The translations under genes were made by a program, and so were the position numbers. Under the pieces are notes generated by a model. It was not told where the DNA came from and did not search any database. It worked only from the letters and a program-made list of their open reading frames with translations. A DNA stretch of 64,000 nucleotides from Bacteroidales bacterium (GTDB taxonomy: Bacteria; Bacteroidota; Bacteroidia; Bacteroidales; UBA932). Shown in pieces: positions 8,706 to 16,316 of the stretch (position 1 is the first letter of the stretch; each line of letters starts with the position of its first letter). The DNA is taken from contig WRMN01000007.1 of assembly GCA_009777095.1 (NCBI GenBank), positions 1 to 64,000 on the forward strand. The letters run 5' to 3'.

Positions 8706-9785
8706 ATGATGAAAAATATTTTGGGTGTGATGTCGGGCAGTTCACTCGACGGTTTAGATTTTTGTTTGTGCCGCTTTGAACAGGCTGAGAAGGTTTGGCG
8801 TTATAGCATTATAGCTGCGGATACGGCGGCTTATCCCGAAAATATTAAGATTCAATTAGCCACCGCACAAAATAAAAGCGCTCTCGAATTAGTACGTTTC
8901 CATAGCGAATACGGACGATATATAGGGCAAGCAGCTAAGGCATTCATAGACAAACAAAGTATATTGCCTGAATTAATAGCTTCTCACGGCCACACTATCT
9001 TTCATCAACCCGACGAAGGATTTACCTTTCAAATAGGCTCCGGCGCCCATATAGCAATGGAGTCGGGAGTATCAACCGTATGTGATTTCAGAACAAATGA
9101 CGTGGCGGCAGGCGGCCAGGGCGCTCCTTTAGTACCTATCGGCGACCGCCATCTCTTCGGCCAATATGATTACTGCTTGAATTTGGGCGGTTTTTCTAAT
9201 ATTTCTTTTGAAGCAGAGGGGCAACGGCTGGCGCACGATATATGTCCGGTAAACTACGTACTCAACCACTATACCCGCAGCATAGGTCTGGAATATGACA
9301 ACGAAGGAATAATGGCTGCTAAAGGAAGTTTATGTCCTGAATTATTGAATGCCTTAAACCGCCTTGATTTTTACCAGCGGCAAGGACCAAAATCCTTAGG
9401 GCGCGAATGGGTAGAACAAAGCATCTTTCCTTTAATCGAAAGCTATGACTTGTCGATAGAAGATAAGCTGTCAACTTTTTGCGAGCACATTGCTATGCAG
9501 ATTGGCCGCAGACTCAAAACTGGCACAAAAATGCTGGTAACCGGAGGCGGCGCCTTCAATACTTTCCTGATAAGCCGAATAAAAGCGCATAGCGCAACTG
9601 CAATACAAATTCCCGATAAACTGACCATCAATTTTAAAGAAGCCTTGATTTTTGCCTTTTTGGGGTGTTTGTATATAGATAATAAGCCTAATTGCCTTGC
9701 TTCAGTAACCGGAGCCCGAGAAGATGTTGTGGGCGGAGCGATGTATAGAATTAACAATTTTGACATCGGTTTTAATATTATATAA
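8706..9785 (+). CDS. anmK: Anhydro-N-acetylmuramic acid kinase
   Basis: This 359-residue enzyme phosphorylates 1,6-anhydro-MurNAc, with ring opening, to MurNAc-6-phosphate during recycling of peptidoglycan fragments in the cytoplasm. The N-terminal 'GVMSGSSLDGLDF' ATP-site signature is present, with 'SHGHTIFHQP' near residue 95 and 'VCDFRTNDVAAGGQGAPLVP' near 125, followed by 'NLGGFSNIS' and 'LVTGGGAFN' (phosphate-binding segments). Length matches the family. Two adjacent ATGs (8706 and 8709) could serve as starts. No murQ is visible nearby, so the rest of the recycling pathway would lie elsewhere. Confidence 0.92.
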   Translation: MMKNILGVMSGSSLDGLDFCLCRFEQAEKVWRYSIIAADTAAYPENIKIQLATAQNKSALELVRFHSEYGRYIGQAAKAFIDKQSILPELIASHGHTIFHQPDEGFTFQIGSGAHIAMESGVSTVCDFRTNDVAAGGQGAPLVPIGDRHLFGQYDYCLNLGGFSNISFEAEGQRLAHDICPVNYVLNHYTRSIGLEYDNEGIMAAKGSLCPELLNALNRLDFYQRQGPKSLGREWVEQSIFPLIESYDLSIEDKLSTFCEHIAMQIGRRLKTGTKMLVTGGGAFNTFLISRIKAHSATAIQIPDKLTINFKEALIFAFLGCLYIDNKPNCLASVTGAREDVVGGAMYRINNFDIGFNII

Positions 9786-9794
9786 AATAATTAC

Positions 9795-9802
9795 TATCTT
9801 TG
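9795..9802 (+). promoter_or_regulatory. Promoter -7 element for C69 dipeptidase gene
   Basis: TATCTTTG, 27 bases before the ATG at 9829, with TTTA 20 bases upstream as a weak -33 element. Confidence 0.5.
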
Positions 9803-9828
9803 TAACTTAGCTAAAAAAAAATTAAACT

Positions 9829-11523
9829 ATGAAAAAACTTCTTCTATTTACTGTTGCCTATTTAACCTTAGCTGCAGGCAGCGCTTACGCATGTACTAAC
9901 TTATTGGTAACCAAAGGAGCTTCAAAAGATGGCTCTATTTTTGTAACCTACTCGGCCGATTCCCATCAACTCTATGGAGAACTCTACCATTGGGCTGCGG
10001 CAAAAAATAAAGCCAATGCCATGCGTCTTATCAAAGAGTGGGACACCGGAAAACCACTTGGACAAATCAAAGAAGCGCCCGAAATCTATAATGTTATCGG
10101 CAATATTAATGAACATTCTTTGGTAATTGCCGAAACTACTTTCGGCGGCCGCGAAGAACTGTCAGACCCTGCCGGCATAATGGACTACGGAAGCCTTATA
10201 TATGTTACACTGTCAAGGGCGAAAAATGCCCGCGAAGCCATTAAAACCATGGCGGAATTAGTTGCCGAATATGGTTATTATTCCAGCGGTGAATCATTTT
10301 CTATTGCCGATGCCAACGAGGTGTGGATACTTGAAATGATCAGCAAGGGTCCTAATAACAAAGGGGCTGTGTGGGTAGCCGTGCGTATCCCCGACGGTTA
10401 TATCAGCGGACATGCCAATCAGGCGCGTATTCAGACTTTTCCCTTGGAAAACGGAAATACCTCCATCAGTTCAAAGAATTTAGACAAGATTTTTAATTCT
10501 GAAGTAGAATTTGTGTATGCCGCCGATGTGATTAGTTTTGCCCGCGAAATGAAATATTTCGATGGTGAAGATACAGAATTCAGTTTTTCAGATATTTACG
10601 CTCCTGTTGACTTTGGCGGCGCCCGTTACTGCGATTCCCGCGTATGGTCATTCTTCAACCGCTTCAACTCTACTATGGGAGAATATTTCGACTATGCCAA
10701 GGGTATAGACCTGAGCAAGCGTATGCCATTATACATTAAGCCTGACCACAAATTGGATATGCACGATGTAGCTAACATGATGCGCGACCATTTTGAAGGC
10801 ACCGAATTAGACATGACCCAAGACATAGGAGCCGGTCCGCACAAAATCCCTTATCGCTGGCGCCCGATGAGTTGGAAATATAACGGTATTTCTTTTGTTC
10901 ACGAACGCGCTATTGCTACTCAGCAAACCGGCTGGTGGTTTGTAGCCCAAACCCGCAGTTGGCTGCCCAACCCTATTGGCGGAATCCTGTGGTTTGGTGT
11001 TGACGATGCCGCCACTTCATGCCTCACCCCTATTTACTGCAGCGCTAACGTGGTACCCGAAGTATTCAAAGTAGGCAACGGCGACCTGCTCACCTATTCC
11101 GAAACCGCCGCTTTCTGGACCTTTACCCGCGTTACCCATCAAGCCTACCTGCGTTACGACCTTGTGAGCGCCGAGATTATTAAAGTACAACAGGAATGGG
11201 AAAAGTCTCAGGCAGAGAAGGTGAAAAGTATTGATGCTAAGGCCGCTGAGCTCATCAATAAAAAGAAAGAAAAAGACGCCGTTAAGCTCTTAACCGATTA
11301 TTCGGTAAATACAGCTCAGGAATTGGTACGCAAATGGAAGCAGTTAGATAATTATCTGTTTGTTAAGTATATGGACGGAAATGTTAAAAAACAGAATCCC
11401 GATGGCTCCTTTATGTATAACGAATATGGGGTACCTGTGATGCCTGTACAACCGCTTTATCCGGAATCGTGGTATAAAGCTATTGTGTATGATGCTGGAG
11501 ATAAACTAAAAGAGCCGAAATAG
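9829..11523 (+). CDS. C69-family dipeptidase
   Basis: This 564-residue exported N-terminal nucleophile hydrolase has a signal peptide (residues 1-21, ending 'GSAYA'). Its predicted cleavage exposes Cys22, which is the expected catalytic N-terminal nucleophile of peptidase family C69 ('CTNLLVTKGASKDGS'). Family features follow: 'YSADSHQLYGEL', 'IAETTFGGREEL', 'SGESFSIADANEVWILEM' and 'ISGHANQARI'. The family cleaves dipeptides with broad specificity; the presence of a signal peptide places this one in the periplasm or outside the cell, as is usual in Bacteroidales. The gene is monocistronic with its own promoter, which suits asaccharolytic peptide feeding (inference). Confidence 0.9.
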   Translation: MKKLLLFTVAYLTLAAGSAYACTNLLVTKGASKDGSIFVTYSADSHQLYGELYHWAAAKNKANAMRLIKEWDTGKPLGQIKEAPEIYNVIGNINEHSLVIAETTFGGREELSDPAGIMDYGSLIYVTLSRAKNAREAIKTMAELVAEYGYYSSGESFSIADANEVWILEMISKGPNNKGAVWVAVRIPDGYISGHANQARIQTFPLENGNTSISSKNLDKIFNSEVEFVYAADVISFAREMKYFDGEDTEFSFSDIYAPVDFGGARYCDSRVWSFFNRFNSTMGEYFDYAKGIDLSKRMPLYIKPDHKLDMHDVANMMRDHFEGTELDMTQDIGAGPHKIPYRWRPMSWKYNGISFVHERAIATQQTGWWFVAQTRSWLPNPIGGILWFGVDDAATSCLTPIYCSANVVPEVFKVGNGDLLTYSETAAFWTFTRVTHQAYLRYDLVSAEIIKVQQEWEKSQAEKVKSIDAKAAELINKKKEKDAVKLLTDYSVNTAQELVRKWKQLDNYLFVKYMDGNVKKQNPDGSFMYNEYGVPVMPVQPLYPESWYKAIVYDAGDKLKEPK

Positions 11524-11532
11524 TGAAAAAAA

Positions 11533-11563
11533 TTTGCAAATAGCTAAAAAAACACTACCTTTG
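11533..11563 (+). promoter_or_regulatory. rplS promoter (TTTG-N19-TACCTTTG)
   Basis: TTTG at 11533-11536 and TACCTTTG at 11556-11563 with a 19-base spacer exactly match the Bacteroidetes housekeeping promoter consensus. The start of transcription would be near 11568-11570. Confidence 0.8.
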
Positions 11564-11584
11564 CAGCCCAAAATTATAAAAGAG

Positions 11585-11989
11585 ATGGACTTAATTAAGA
11601 TTGCAGAACAAGCTTTTGCCGGAGAATCAAAGGTTTTCCCCAACTTTAAGGCGGGCGATACCATCACGGTTACTTACCGTATTAAAGAAGAAAATAAAGA
11701 ACGTTTGCAAAAGTTCCGTGGTGTTTGTATTCAACGCAATGGTACCGGTTCTACCCAAACTTTCACCGTAAGAAAAATGTCGAACGACATCGGTGTTGAG
11801 CGTATTTTCCCGATCAGTTCCCCTTTCATTGAAAATATTGAATTAAACAAGAGCGGTAAGGTTCGTCGGGCACGCATTTTCTACCTCCGTCAGTTGACCG
11901 GTAAGAAAGCGCGCATTAAAGAGAAACGAATAAATATTGTTGCACCTACAGCGCCTGTAGCAGCAGTAGAGGCAGCAACTGCCGAGTAA
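11585..11989 (+). CDS. rplS: 50S ribosomal protein L19
   Basis: This 134-residue ribosomal protein starts 'MDLIKIAEQAF' and carries the conserved 'FKAGDTITVTYRIKE', 'QKFRGVCIQRNG' and 'VERIFPISSPFIENIELNKSGKVRRA' segments. L19 sits at the 30S-50S interface. A TTG 51 bases upstream is in frame but lies inside the promoter, so the ATG at 11585 is chosen. The C-terminal tail is Ala/Val/Glu rich, as often in Bacteroidales. The usual rpsP-rimM-trmD partners are absent, which is normal for this phylum. Confidence 0.97.
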   Translation: MDLIKIAEQAFAGESKVFPNFKAGDTITVTYRIKEENKERLQKFRGVCIQRNGTGSTQTFTVRKMSNDIGVERIFPISSPFIENIELNKSGKVRRARIFYLRQLTGKKARIKEKRINIVAPTAPVAAVEAATAE

Positions 11990-12022
11990 ATACATAGGGA
12001 TTTACAAGATCCCTGTTAATTT

Positions 12023-12096
12023 GGCTCCGTAGCTCAACTGAATAGAGCATCTGACTACGGATCAGAAGGTTACAGGTTTGAATCCTGTCGGAGTCA
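12023..12096 (+). tRNA. tRNA-Arg (anticodon ACG)
   Basis: The cloverleaf is complete. The acceptor stem is GGCTCCG with CGGAGTC, and the anticodon stem TCTGA/TCAGA encloses the loop CTACGGA with ACG at 12057-12059. The T arm contains the usual GGTTTGAATCC. The discriminator base is A, and CCA is not encoded (CTA follows). The last bases of this gene are repeated at 13082-13091. Confidence 0.95.
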
Positions 12097-12099
12097 CTA
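12090..12099 (+). repeat. tRNA 3'-end direct repeat, left copy
   Basis: GGAGTCACTA covers the last seven bases of tRNA-Arg and three bases beyond. An identical decamer occurs at 13082-13091 in the same orientation, flanking a two-gene cassette. This is the pattern left by integration at a tRNA 3' end. Confidence 0.5.
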
Positions 12100-12109
12100 A
12101 CAACATCAC

Positions 12110-12135
12110 AACCCGTTCATTTCGATCGGGTTTTT
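12110..12135 (+). terminator. Rho-independent terminator after tRNA-Arg
   Basis: AACCCG and CGGGTT form a 6-bp stem with an 11-base loop, followed by a T-run. It ends rplS/tRNA-Arg transcription and separates it from the cassette promoter. Confidence 0.75.
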
Positions 12136-12185
12136 CTTTTGCGTTACGGAAAGCGCCACGTTAATTAGTTAAATTTAGGAAAAAA

Positions 12186-12216
12186 TTCGTGAATTTATAA
12201 AAAAATCATACCTTTG
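12186..12216 (+). promoter_or_regulatory. Cassette promoter (TTCG-N19-TACCTTTG)
   Basis: TTCG at 12186-12189 and TACCTTTG at 12209-12216 are 19 bases apart, a near-consensus Bacteroidetes promoter. It drives the two small genes that follow; the ATG is 34 bases downstream. Confidence 0.7.
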
Positions 12217-12250
12217 TGGTAGAAAAATAATCAATAAAAACAGCAATATC

Positions 12251-12487
12251 ATGATTAATCAACAGTTTCAATGGTACTTGGATAATCAAAATGAATTGAT
12301 TAGGAAGTATAACGGAAAATATCTTGTTATAAAAGATTGTTCCGTTGTGTCTGTATATGACACTGAAAAAGAAGCCGTGTTTGATTCGCAAGAAAAACAG
12401 GAAACAGGAGCATACATTATTCAATTTTGCTCTCCTGGCGATGCTGCTTATACACAACATTTTCATTCACGCGTTGCATTTGTATAA
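12251..12487 (+). CDS. Small protein paired with retropepsin-like protease, function unknown
   Basis: This 78-residue soluble protein has no signal peptide and no membrane segment. The central 'YNGKYLVIKDCSVVSVYDTEKEAV' resembles the beta-hairpin core of DUF5678-type small proteins, and the C-terminus 'IIQFCSPGDAAYTQHFHSRVAFV' looks conserved in character. I do not recognise a function with confidence. It stands 3 bases before the retropepsin gene and both are read from one promoter, so the two products probably work together, for instance as substrate, inhibitor or partner of the protease. Both genes lie between the tRNA-Arg 3' end and its partial duplicate, which points to acquisition as a unit. 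Confidence 0.65.
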   Translation: MINQQFQWYLDNQNELIRKYNGKYLVIKDCSVVSVYDTEKEAVFDSQEKQETGAYIIQFCSPGDAAYTQHFHSRVAFV

Positions 12488-12490
12488 GAC

Positions 12491-13060
12491 ATGGATAAAA
12501 AATCCTTTACGGTCAATCACGATTTTAGGGTAAACATGCTCCAAACGCCCTGTAAAATAAGCAAGGCGTACGATCCAAGCGACCCGAAAAATGAAGATAA
12601 ATACTTGTTGATGCACACCGTTACAGCACTTTGGGATACAGGAGCTACAGGAACGGTTATTACAAAAAAATTAGCAGAAACATTACAACTTGAACCACAA
12701 GGACAAGTTAAAAATTATCATGCAAACGGTGAGTGTATTACTAATGTATATTACATCAATATATTTTTACCAAACGAAGTTGGATTTTCAGCACTACGCG
12801 TAATAGAAGGCGACCTAAACGGTATAGACATTTTAATCGGAATGGATATTATAGGTATGGGTGATTTTGCTGTTACCCACCCGGAAGGAAAAACAAAATT
12901 CACATTTCAAATACCCGCAACGCATGATTTTGATTTTGTTAAAGAAAATAATTATGAAATAGCTCATACTCCTATTACCGCAGAAAAAAAGCAGGGACGT
13001 AACGAACCATGCGCTTGTGGAAGCGGTAAAAAACATAAAAATTGTTGCGCAAAGAAATAA
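12491..13060 (+). CDS. Retropepsin-like aspartic protease with C-terminal SEC-C zinc motif
   Basis: This 189-residue protein combines two recognisable parts. Residues about 35-145 look like a single retropepsin domain: the catalytic signature 'LWDTGATGTVI' places Asp49-Thr-Gly-Ala, and 'IDILIGMDIIGMGDFAV' (about 112-128) matches the hydrophobic-Ile-Gly-Met-Asp segment that follows in retroviral-type proteases. Such domains act as dimers. The last 20 residues, 'GRNEPCACGSGKKHKNCCAKK' (split: GRNEPCACGSG then KKHKNCC), form a SEC-C zinc motif with Cys174, Cys176, Cys185 and Cys186. No signal peptide is present, so it acts in the cytoplasm. The substrate is unknown. SEC-C motifs often mediate contacts with proteins or the translation apparatus. 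Confidence 0.8.
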   Translation: MDKKSFTVNHDFRVNMLQTPCKISKAYDPSDPKNEDKYLLMHTVTALWDTGATGTVITKKLAETLQLEPQGQVKNYHANGECITNVYYINIFLPNEVGFSALRVIEGDLNGIDILIGMDIIGMGDFAVTHPEGKTKFTFQIPATHDFDFVKENNYEIAHTPITAEKKQGRNEPCACGSGKKHKNCCAKK

Positions 13061-13081
13061 TATGTTTAATATACTCTGATA

Positions 13082-13091
13082 GGAGTCACTA
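13082..13091 (+). repeat. tRNA 3'-end direct repeat, right copy
   Basis: GGAGTCACTA is identical to 12090-12099. The bases after both copies also show loose similarity (a CCG, then TTCAT, then TCG pattern), as if the second copy kept the original sequence downstream of the tRNA. Confidence 0.45.
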
Positions 13092-13103
13092 AAAAACCGA
13101 TTC

Positions 13104-13796
13104 ATGTTCGGAACTATTGCCAACGCCGCGGCCATTATTGCCGGAAGCGCCTTAGGGCTGCTTATCCATACGCGGCTGCCACAGAAATACGTTAACATTA
13201 TTTTTCAGGGAATGGGGCTTTTCACCATAGTAATCGGCATGTCTATGGCCCTGAAAGCGGAACAGATGATTTTAGTGCTACTGAGTATTGTCGCCGGTTC
13301 GTTTATCGGCGAAGCGCTCAATATTGAAGGTAATTTGGAAAAAGCAACCAATTACTTGCTAAAAAAAGTAAAGAAAAATAGCTCTTCCGATAACAGCATC
13401 TCACCATTTAGCCTAAAAGGATTTATTATTGCCAGTATGTTCTTTTGTGTAGGCTCTATGGCTATACTTGGCTCTTTTGAAGACGGTTTGGGCAACCCGC
13501 CTCAGTTGCTTTACACAAAGTCTGTCATGGACGGCATAATCTCTATTGCTCTTGCCGCTTCTTTTGGTTTTGCCGTAGCATTTTCGGCTATTCCCGTATT
13601 TATCTATCAAGGAACGCTCACCTTGTTAGCAGCCTGTATTATGCGGTTCATGAGCGATACAATGATTACAGACCTCACCGCTGTGGGCGGAGTGCTGTTA
13701 ATAGGCTTAGGCATCAGTATTCTGCAAATCAAAGAAATTAAGATAGCAAATATGTTGCCGAGCCTTGCGGTTATTATTCTGCTTAACCTTCTGTAG
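13104..13796 (+). CDS. DUF554 family membrane protein
   Basis: This 230-residue integral membrane protein has about six or seven hydrophobic segments. The start 'MFGTIANAAAIIAGSALGLLI' and the segment 'MSIVAGSFIGEALNIEGNLEK'-like near residue 70 are typical of DUF554 (YdfK/YqgA type). 'SMAILGSFEDGLG' around residue 115 and 'GALSFSAIPVFIYQGTLTL'-type sequence near 160 fit the same family. The biochemical role of DUF554 is not established; a transporter is often guessed. The ATG lies 12 bases after the right-hand tRNA-end repeat, so its original promoter may have been displaced by the upstream cassette. Confidence 0.85.
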   Translation: MFGTIANAAAIIAGSALGLLIHTRLPQKYVNIIFQGMGLFTIVIGMSMALKAEQMILVLLSIVAGSFIGEALNIEGNLEKATNYLLKKVKKNSSSDNSISPFSLKGFIIASMFFCVGSMAILGSFEDGLGNPPQLLYTKSVMDGIISIALAASFGFAVAFSAIPVFIYQGTLTLLAACIMRFMSDTMITDLTAVGGVLLIGLGISILQIKEIKIANMLPSLAVIILLNLL

Positions 13797-13808
13797 TTAC
13801 AATTAAAG

Positions 13809-14399
13809 TTAAAACACAAATTTACAGAGTTCTACATACAATTGTTGCGTGGGTAAGCCCATAACGTTAAAATAGGAGCCTTCTATACGGTCTATCCCTA
13901 TGTAGCCTATCCATTCCTGCACTCCGTAGGACCCTGCCTTGTCGAAGGGACGGTATTCCTTAATGTAATAGTCTATTTCATCAGCGGAAAGGCTGCGGAA
14001 ATGAACTACCGATTTCGCGGTAAAAAGATGTTCACGCGTTTGTGTGCGCACACAAACGCCCGTATGCACTTCGTGGCTGTTTCCCGAGAGGAGCTGCAAC
14101 ATGCTCTTGGCATCTTCTATGTCCAGCGGTTTGTTCAATAGACGGTTATTACAAATCACTACTGTATCGGCAGTGATTAGCAGTTCATTATCGGCTAAGG
14201 GACGCCCAAGGGCATGCGATTTCGTGCGGGCAAGGAAGGTCGGCACCTCCCTCAGCGGCATATAGGACGGATAGCTCTCGTCCACCTCGCCGTTAAGTTC
14301 CACGGTATAATCAATGCCCATTCCCTTTAGCAATTCCTGCCGCCGCGGCGAGCCGGAAGCCAAGATGATTTTATAGGCTTGTAGTTGGGTTAATAGCAT
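13809..14399 (-). CDS. maf: Maf family nucleoside triphosphate pyrophosphatase
   Basis: This 196-residue protein belongs to the house-cleaning pyrophosphatases that hydrolyse dTTP, UTP or modified nucleotides to monophosphates. The N-terminal 'IILASGSPRRQELLKGMG' and the central 'LLITADTVVICNNRLLNKP' motifs are present, and 'YIKEYRPFDKAGSYGVQEW' follows. The ATG at 14399 (protein starting MLLTQLQAYK) is chosen over an upstream in-frame ATG at 14495, because the extra residues are encoded by dispersed-repeat sequence. It is last in the row rplT, DUF2520 gene, kdsC-like, maf. Confidence 0.92.
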   Translation of the reverse strand: MLLTQLQAYKIILASGSPRRQELLKGMGIDYTVELNGEVDESYPSYMPLREVPTFLARTKSHALGRPLADNELLITADTVVICNNRLLNKPLDIEDAKSMLQLLSGNSHEVHTGVCVRTQTREHLFTAKSVVHFRSLSADEIDYYIKEYRPFDKAGSYGVQEWIGYIGIDRIEGSYFNVMGLPTQQLYVELCKFVF

Positions 14400-14436
14400 G
14401 GTTGGTTTGCGATATTTTGTTCTTGTTAATACCGGT

Positions 14437-14470
14437 TTGCTTCGTCGGCCTACGGCCTCCTCGCAATGAC
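14437..14470 (-). repeat. Dispersed repeat, expanded copy (minus orientation)
   Basis: On the minus strand it begins GTCATTGCGAGG and ends CGACGAAGCAA, with an internal palindromic AGGCCGTAGGCC. It is one of six members in this window and forms an inverted pair with 14498-14528. Confidence 0.7.
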
Positions 14471-14497
14471 GGGTGGGTCTATGGAGCATTCTCAATC

Positions 14498-14528
14498 GTC
14501 ATTGCGAGTCGCGTTAGCGGCGAAGCAA
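14498..14528 (+). repeat. Dispersed repeat, expanded copy (plus orientation)
   Basis: It begins GTCATTGCGAG and ends GGCGAAGCAA, with TCGCGTTAGC between. It is inverted with respect to 14437-14470, so the kdsC-maf intergenic RNA can form a large hairpin. Confidence 0.7.
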
Positions 14529-14535
14529 CCTATTC

Positions 14536-15039
14536 TTAATTCTCCGTCCACCTCCCCTGCACTTTCATTACCTGAGAAATTACGTCGCGCGCACAACCAT
14601 CGCCTCCAACTTGAGAGGAAATGTAGTGAGCCGCAGCCTTTACTTCGGGAACGGCATCGGACGGGCAGCAAGCAAGGCCGCAATGCTGCATAATTTCAAT
14701 ATCGGGGATATCATCTCCCATGAACAAGACCTCTTCGGCCTGCAACTCATGCTTCTTACAAAAATCTTCAAAATCATGTATTTTATCAAAAGAAGCGAGG
14801 TAGATGTCGGAAATTCCCATAGGGTTAAAACGTTTAGGAATGGTGGGCGATACGCCTCCGGTGATAATAGCCACCTTATAGCCCTGTGTTGTTGCCATGC
14901 GAAGAGCATGGCCGTCTTTAGCATTGTACATTCGCAGCAGGTCGCCGCTCTCGGCTACTAACACCCGACCATCGGTTAGTACTCCGTCAACATCAAAGGC
15001 AAAGGCCTTAATTTCTTTTAGTTTGCTTTGGTAATCCAT
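14536..15039 (-). CDS. kdsC: KdsC-like HAD phosphatase (KDO 8-phosphate phosphatase)
   Basis: This 167-residue HAD-superfamily protein without a cap domain is the size expected for KdsC, which removes phosphate from 3-deoxy-D-manno-octulosonate 8-phosphate for lipopolysaccharide core synthesis. Motif I is 'FAFDVDGVLTDG' (nucleophile Asp16, Asp18), motif II is within 'YKVAIITGG', and motif IV is 'VLFMGDDIPDIEIM'. It lies 9 bases after the DUF2520 gene and is followed by maf, a neighbour set that recurs in Bacteroidales. The closely related phosphatases of other C9 sugars cannot be excluded from sequence alone. Confidence 0.88.
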   Translation of the reverse strand: MDYQSKLKEIKAFAFDVDGVLTDGRVLVAESGDLLRMYNAKDGHALRMATTQGYKVAIITGGVSPTIPKRFNPMGISDIYLASFDKIHDFEDFCKKHELQAEEVLFMGDDIPDIEIMQHCGLACCPSDAVPEVKAAAHYISSQVGGDGCARDVISQVMKVQGRWTEN

Positions 15040-15048
15040 GTGTTTATT

Positions 15049-15828
15049 TCAAGATTTAGGGTTGTAGGGGACATTAGGTTCAATGTTCAAAATTAATTTC
15101 GATAAGAGGCGGTATGCTTCCTGCAGGCTATGATGCCCTTGCAGCAGTTCCAAGTGCCTGTTCATGGTAATTTCATCGCCGCGGAGGGCAGGGCCGGTTT
15201 GCACTTCCTTAGGGTGCTGCGCCTGAAAAGCCTTTTCTACCGTGTTGCGTACAAGCGGTTCTAATAAGGAAAAGTTCTTTCCTGCAATATCGCAAGAAGA
15301 AGCAAGCAGGGCATTGACAAAATTAGAAGCAAAAACCGCTGCTAAGTGTACCTGTCGGCGTTGTACGGAGTCCATATAACGAATACAGGAGGACAAGCTG
15401 CCGACTAAATCAGAAACTATTGTGATATTCTCACCTGTATTGGCTTCTATTAAAAAGGGAATTGCGCTCATGTCTATTGACCGCTCGCGGTGCAAGCTCT
15501 GCAAGGGGTATAACACGCCGTGGTTGGCAAATTTTTCTAACAACTGTAGATCAACAGCACCGGCAGTATGCAGGACTAAGGCGTTTATAGGAGGCATGGC
15601 CGCTACAAGTTGGGGAATAGCCTTATCCTCGACAGCCATAATGTAAATATCGGCGTTTCCTAAAGCCTTTACATCGGACAAGGCCTCAGCGCCGACTTGT
15701 ATAGCTAAACGTTCGGCATGAGCAGGTGTACGGCTATAGATTTCCGCAATAGAGCAACCTTTGGCAAAAAAAGCCTTGGCTAAATGGGTAGCTACATTAC
15801 CGCTGCCTATAAATGACAGTGTTTTCAT
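15049..15828 (-). CDS. Rossmann-fold and DUF2520 domain protein
   Basis: From the ATG at 15828 this is a 259-residue protein. It opens with a dinucleotide-binding fold ('MKTLSFIGSGNVATHLAKAFF', the GxGNxA phosphate loop) and 'DIYIMAVEDKAIPQL', as in NADP-dependent oxidoreductase-like proteins. The C-terminal half ('AAVFASNFVNALLASS', 'GPALRGDEITMNRHLELL') matches DUF2520. Enzymatic activity is unknown; ketopantoate-reductase-like folds are the nearest analogy. An ATG 42 bases upstream is in frame but would add a stretch poorly suited to the family N-terminus. The stop is 9 bases before the kdsC-like start. Confidence 0.82.
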   Translation of the reverse strand: MKTLSFIGSGNVATHLAKAFFAKGCSIAEIYSRTPAHAERLAIQVGAEALSDVKALGNADIYIMAVEDKAIPQLVAAMPPINALVLHTAGAVDLQLLEKFANHGVLYPLQSLHRERSIDMSAIPFLIEANTGENITIVSDLVGSLSSCIRYMDSVQRRQVHLAAVFASNFVNALLASSCDIAGKNFSLLEPLVRNTVEKAFQAQHPKEVQTGPALRGDEITMNRHLELLQGHHSLQEAYRLLSKLILNIEPNVPYNPKS

Positions 15829-15899
15829 AGGCCACAAAGATACAAATAAAAAAATACGGAATGAAAACATTCCGTATTCACGTCTGATAAAGCAATGGA

Positions 15900-16244
15900 C
15901 TATTTCAGCGATTTAACCACTGCCTCAAAGGCTTGCGGGTGGTTCATCGCCAAGTCGGCCAACACTTTACGGTTTAAAGCAATATTCTTTTTAGCTACCT
16001 TTCCTATAAATTCCGAGTAGGTCATTCCGTAGGGACGGACGGCAGCGTTGATACGTTGGATCCACAAAGAGCGGAAGATGCGTTTTTTGTTCTTACGGTC
16101 GCGGTAAGCGTAGGTTAAACCTTTTTCGTAGGTATTTTTGGCTACTGTCCACACATTGGCGCGGGCCAAAAAATTCCCTTTAGTAAGTTTGAGCAGTTTT
16201 TTGCGGCGGGCGCGCGAGGCAACCGCATTTGTTGAACGAGGCAT
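15900..16244 (-). CDS. rplT: 50S ribosomal protein L20
   Basis: This 114-residue protein binds 23S rRNA early in 50S assembly. '[23 protein letters not shown]' and '[12 protein letters not shown]'-type sequence ('[23 protein letters not shown]') are diagnostic. It follows rpmI by 72 bases on the minus strand. In many bacteria L20 represses its own operon by binding the rpmI leader; here the infC-rpmI distance has been enlarged by an inserted gene. Confidence 0.97.
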   Translation of the reverse strand: MPRSTNAVASRARRKKLLKLTKGNFLARANVWTVAKNTYEKGLTYAYRDRKNKKRIFRSLWIQRINAAVRPYGMTYSEFIGKVAKKNIALNRKVLADLAMNHPQAFEAVVKSLK

Positions 16245-16316
16245 AATAAAAATGTGTTGTGCAAGTCAGCGCTCATAGCGAGTCTTAGCTGCTGAACATG
16301 CGGTTAATAAAATAAT

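Noticed and set aside
11534-11584. N-terminal extension of L19 from TTG
   Set aside because: The extension overlaps the consensus promoter and the transcription start, so it cannot be translated from this promoter.
12100-13081. Prophage or full integrative element at tRNA-Arg
   Set aside because: The interval is under 1 kb and holds no integrase, replication or structural genes.
14400-14495. Maf N-terminal extension from the ATG at 14495
   Set aside because: The added residues are encoded by dispersed-repeat DNA and do not fit the family, whose N-terminus matches the ATG at 14399.
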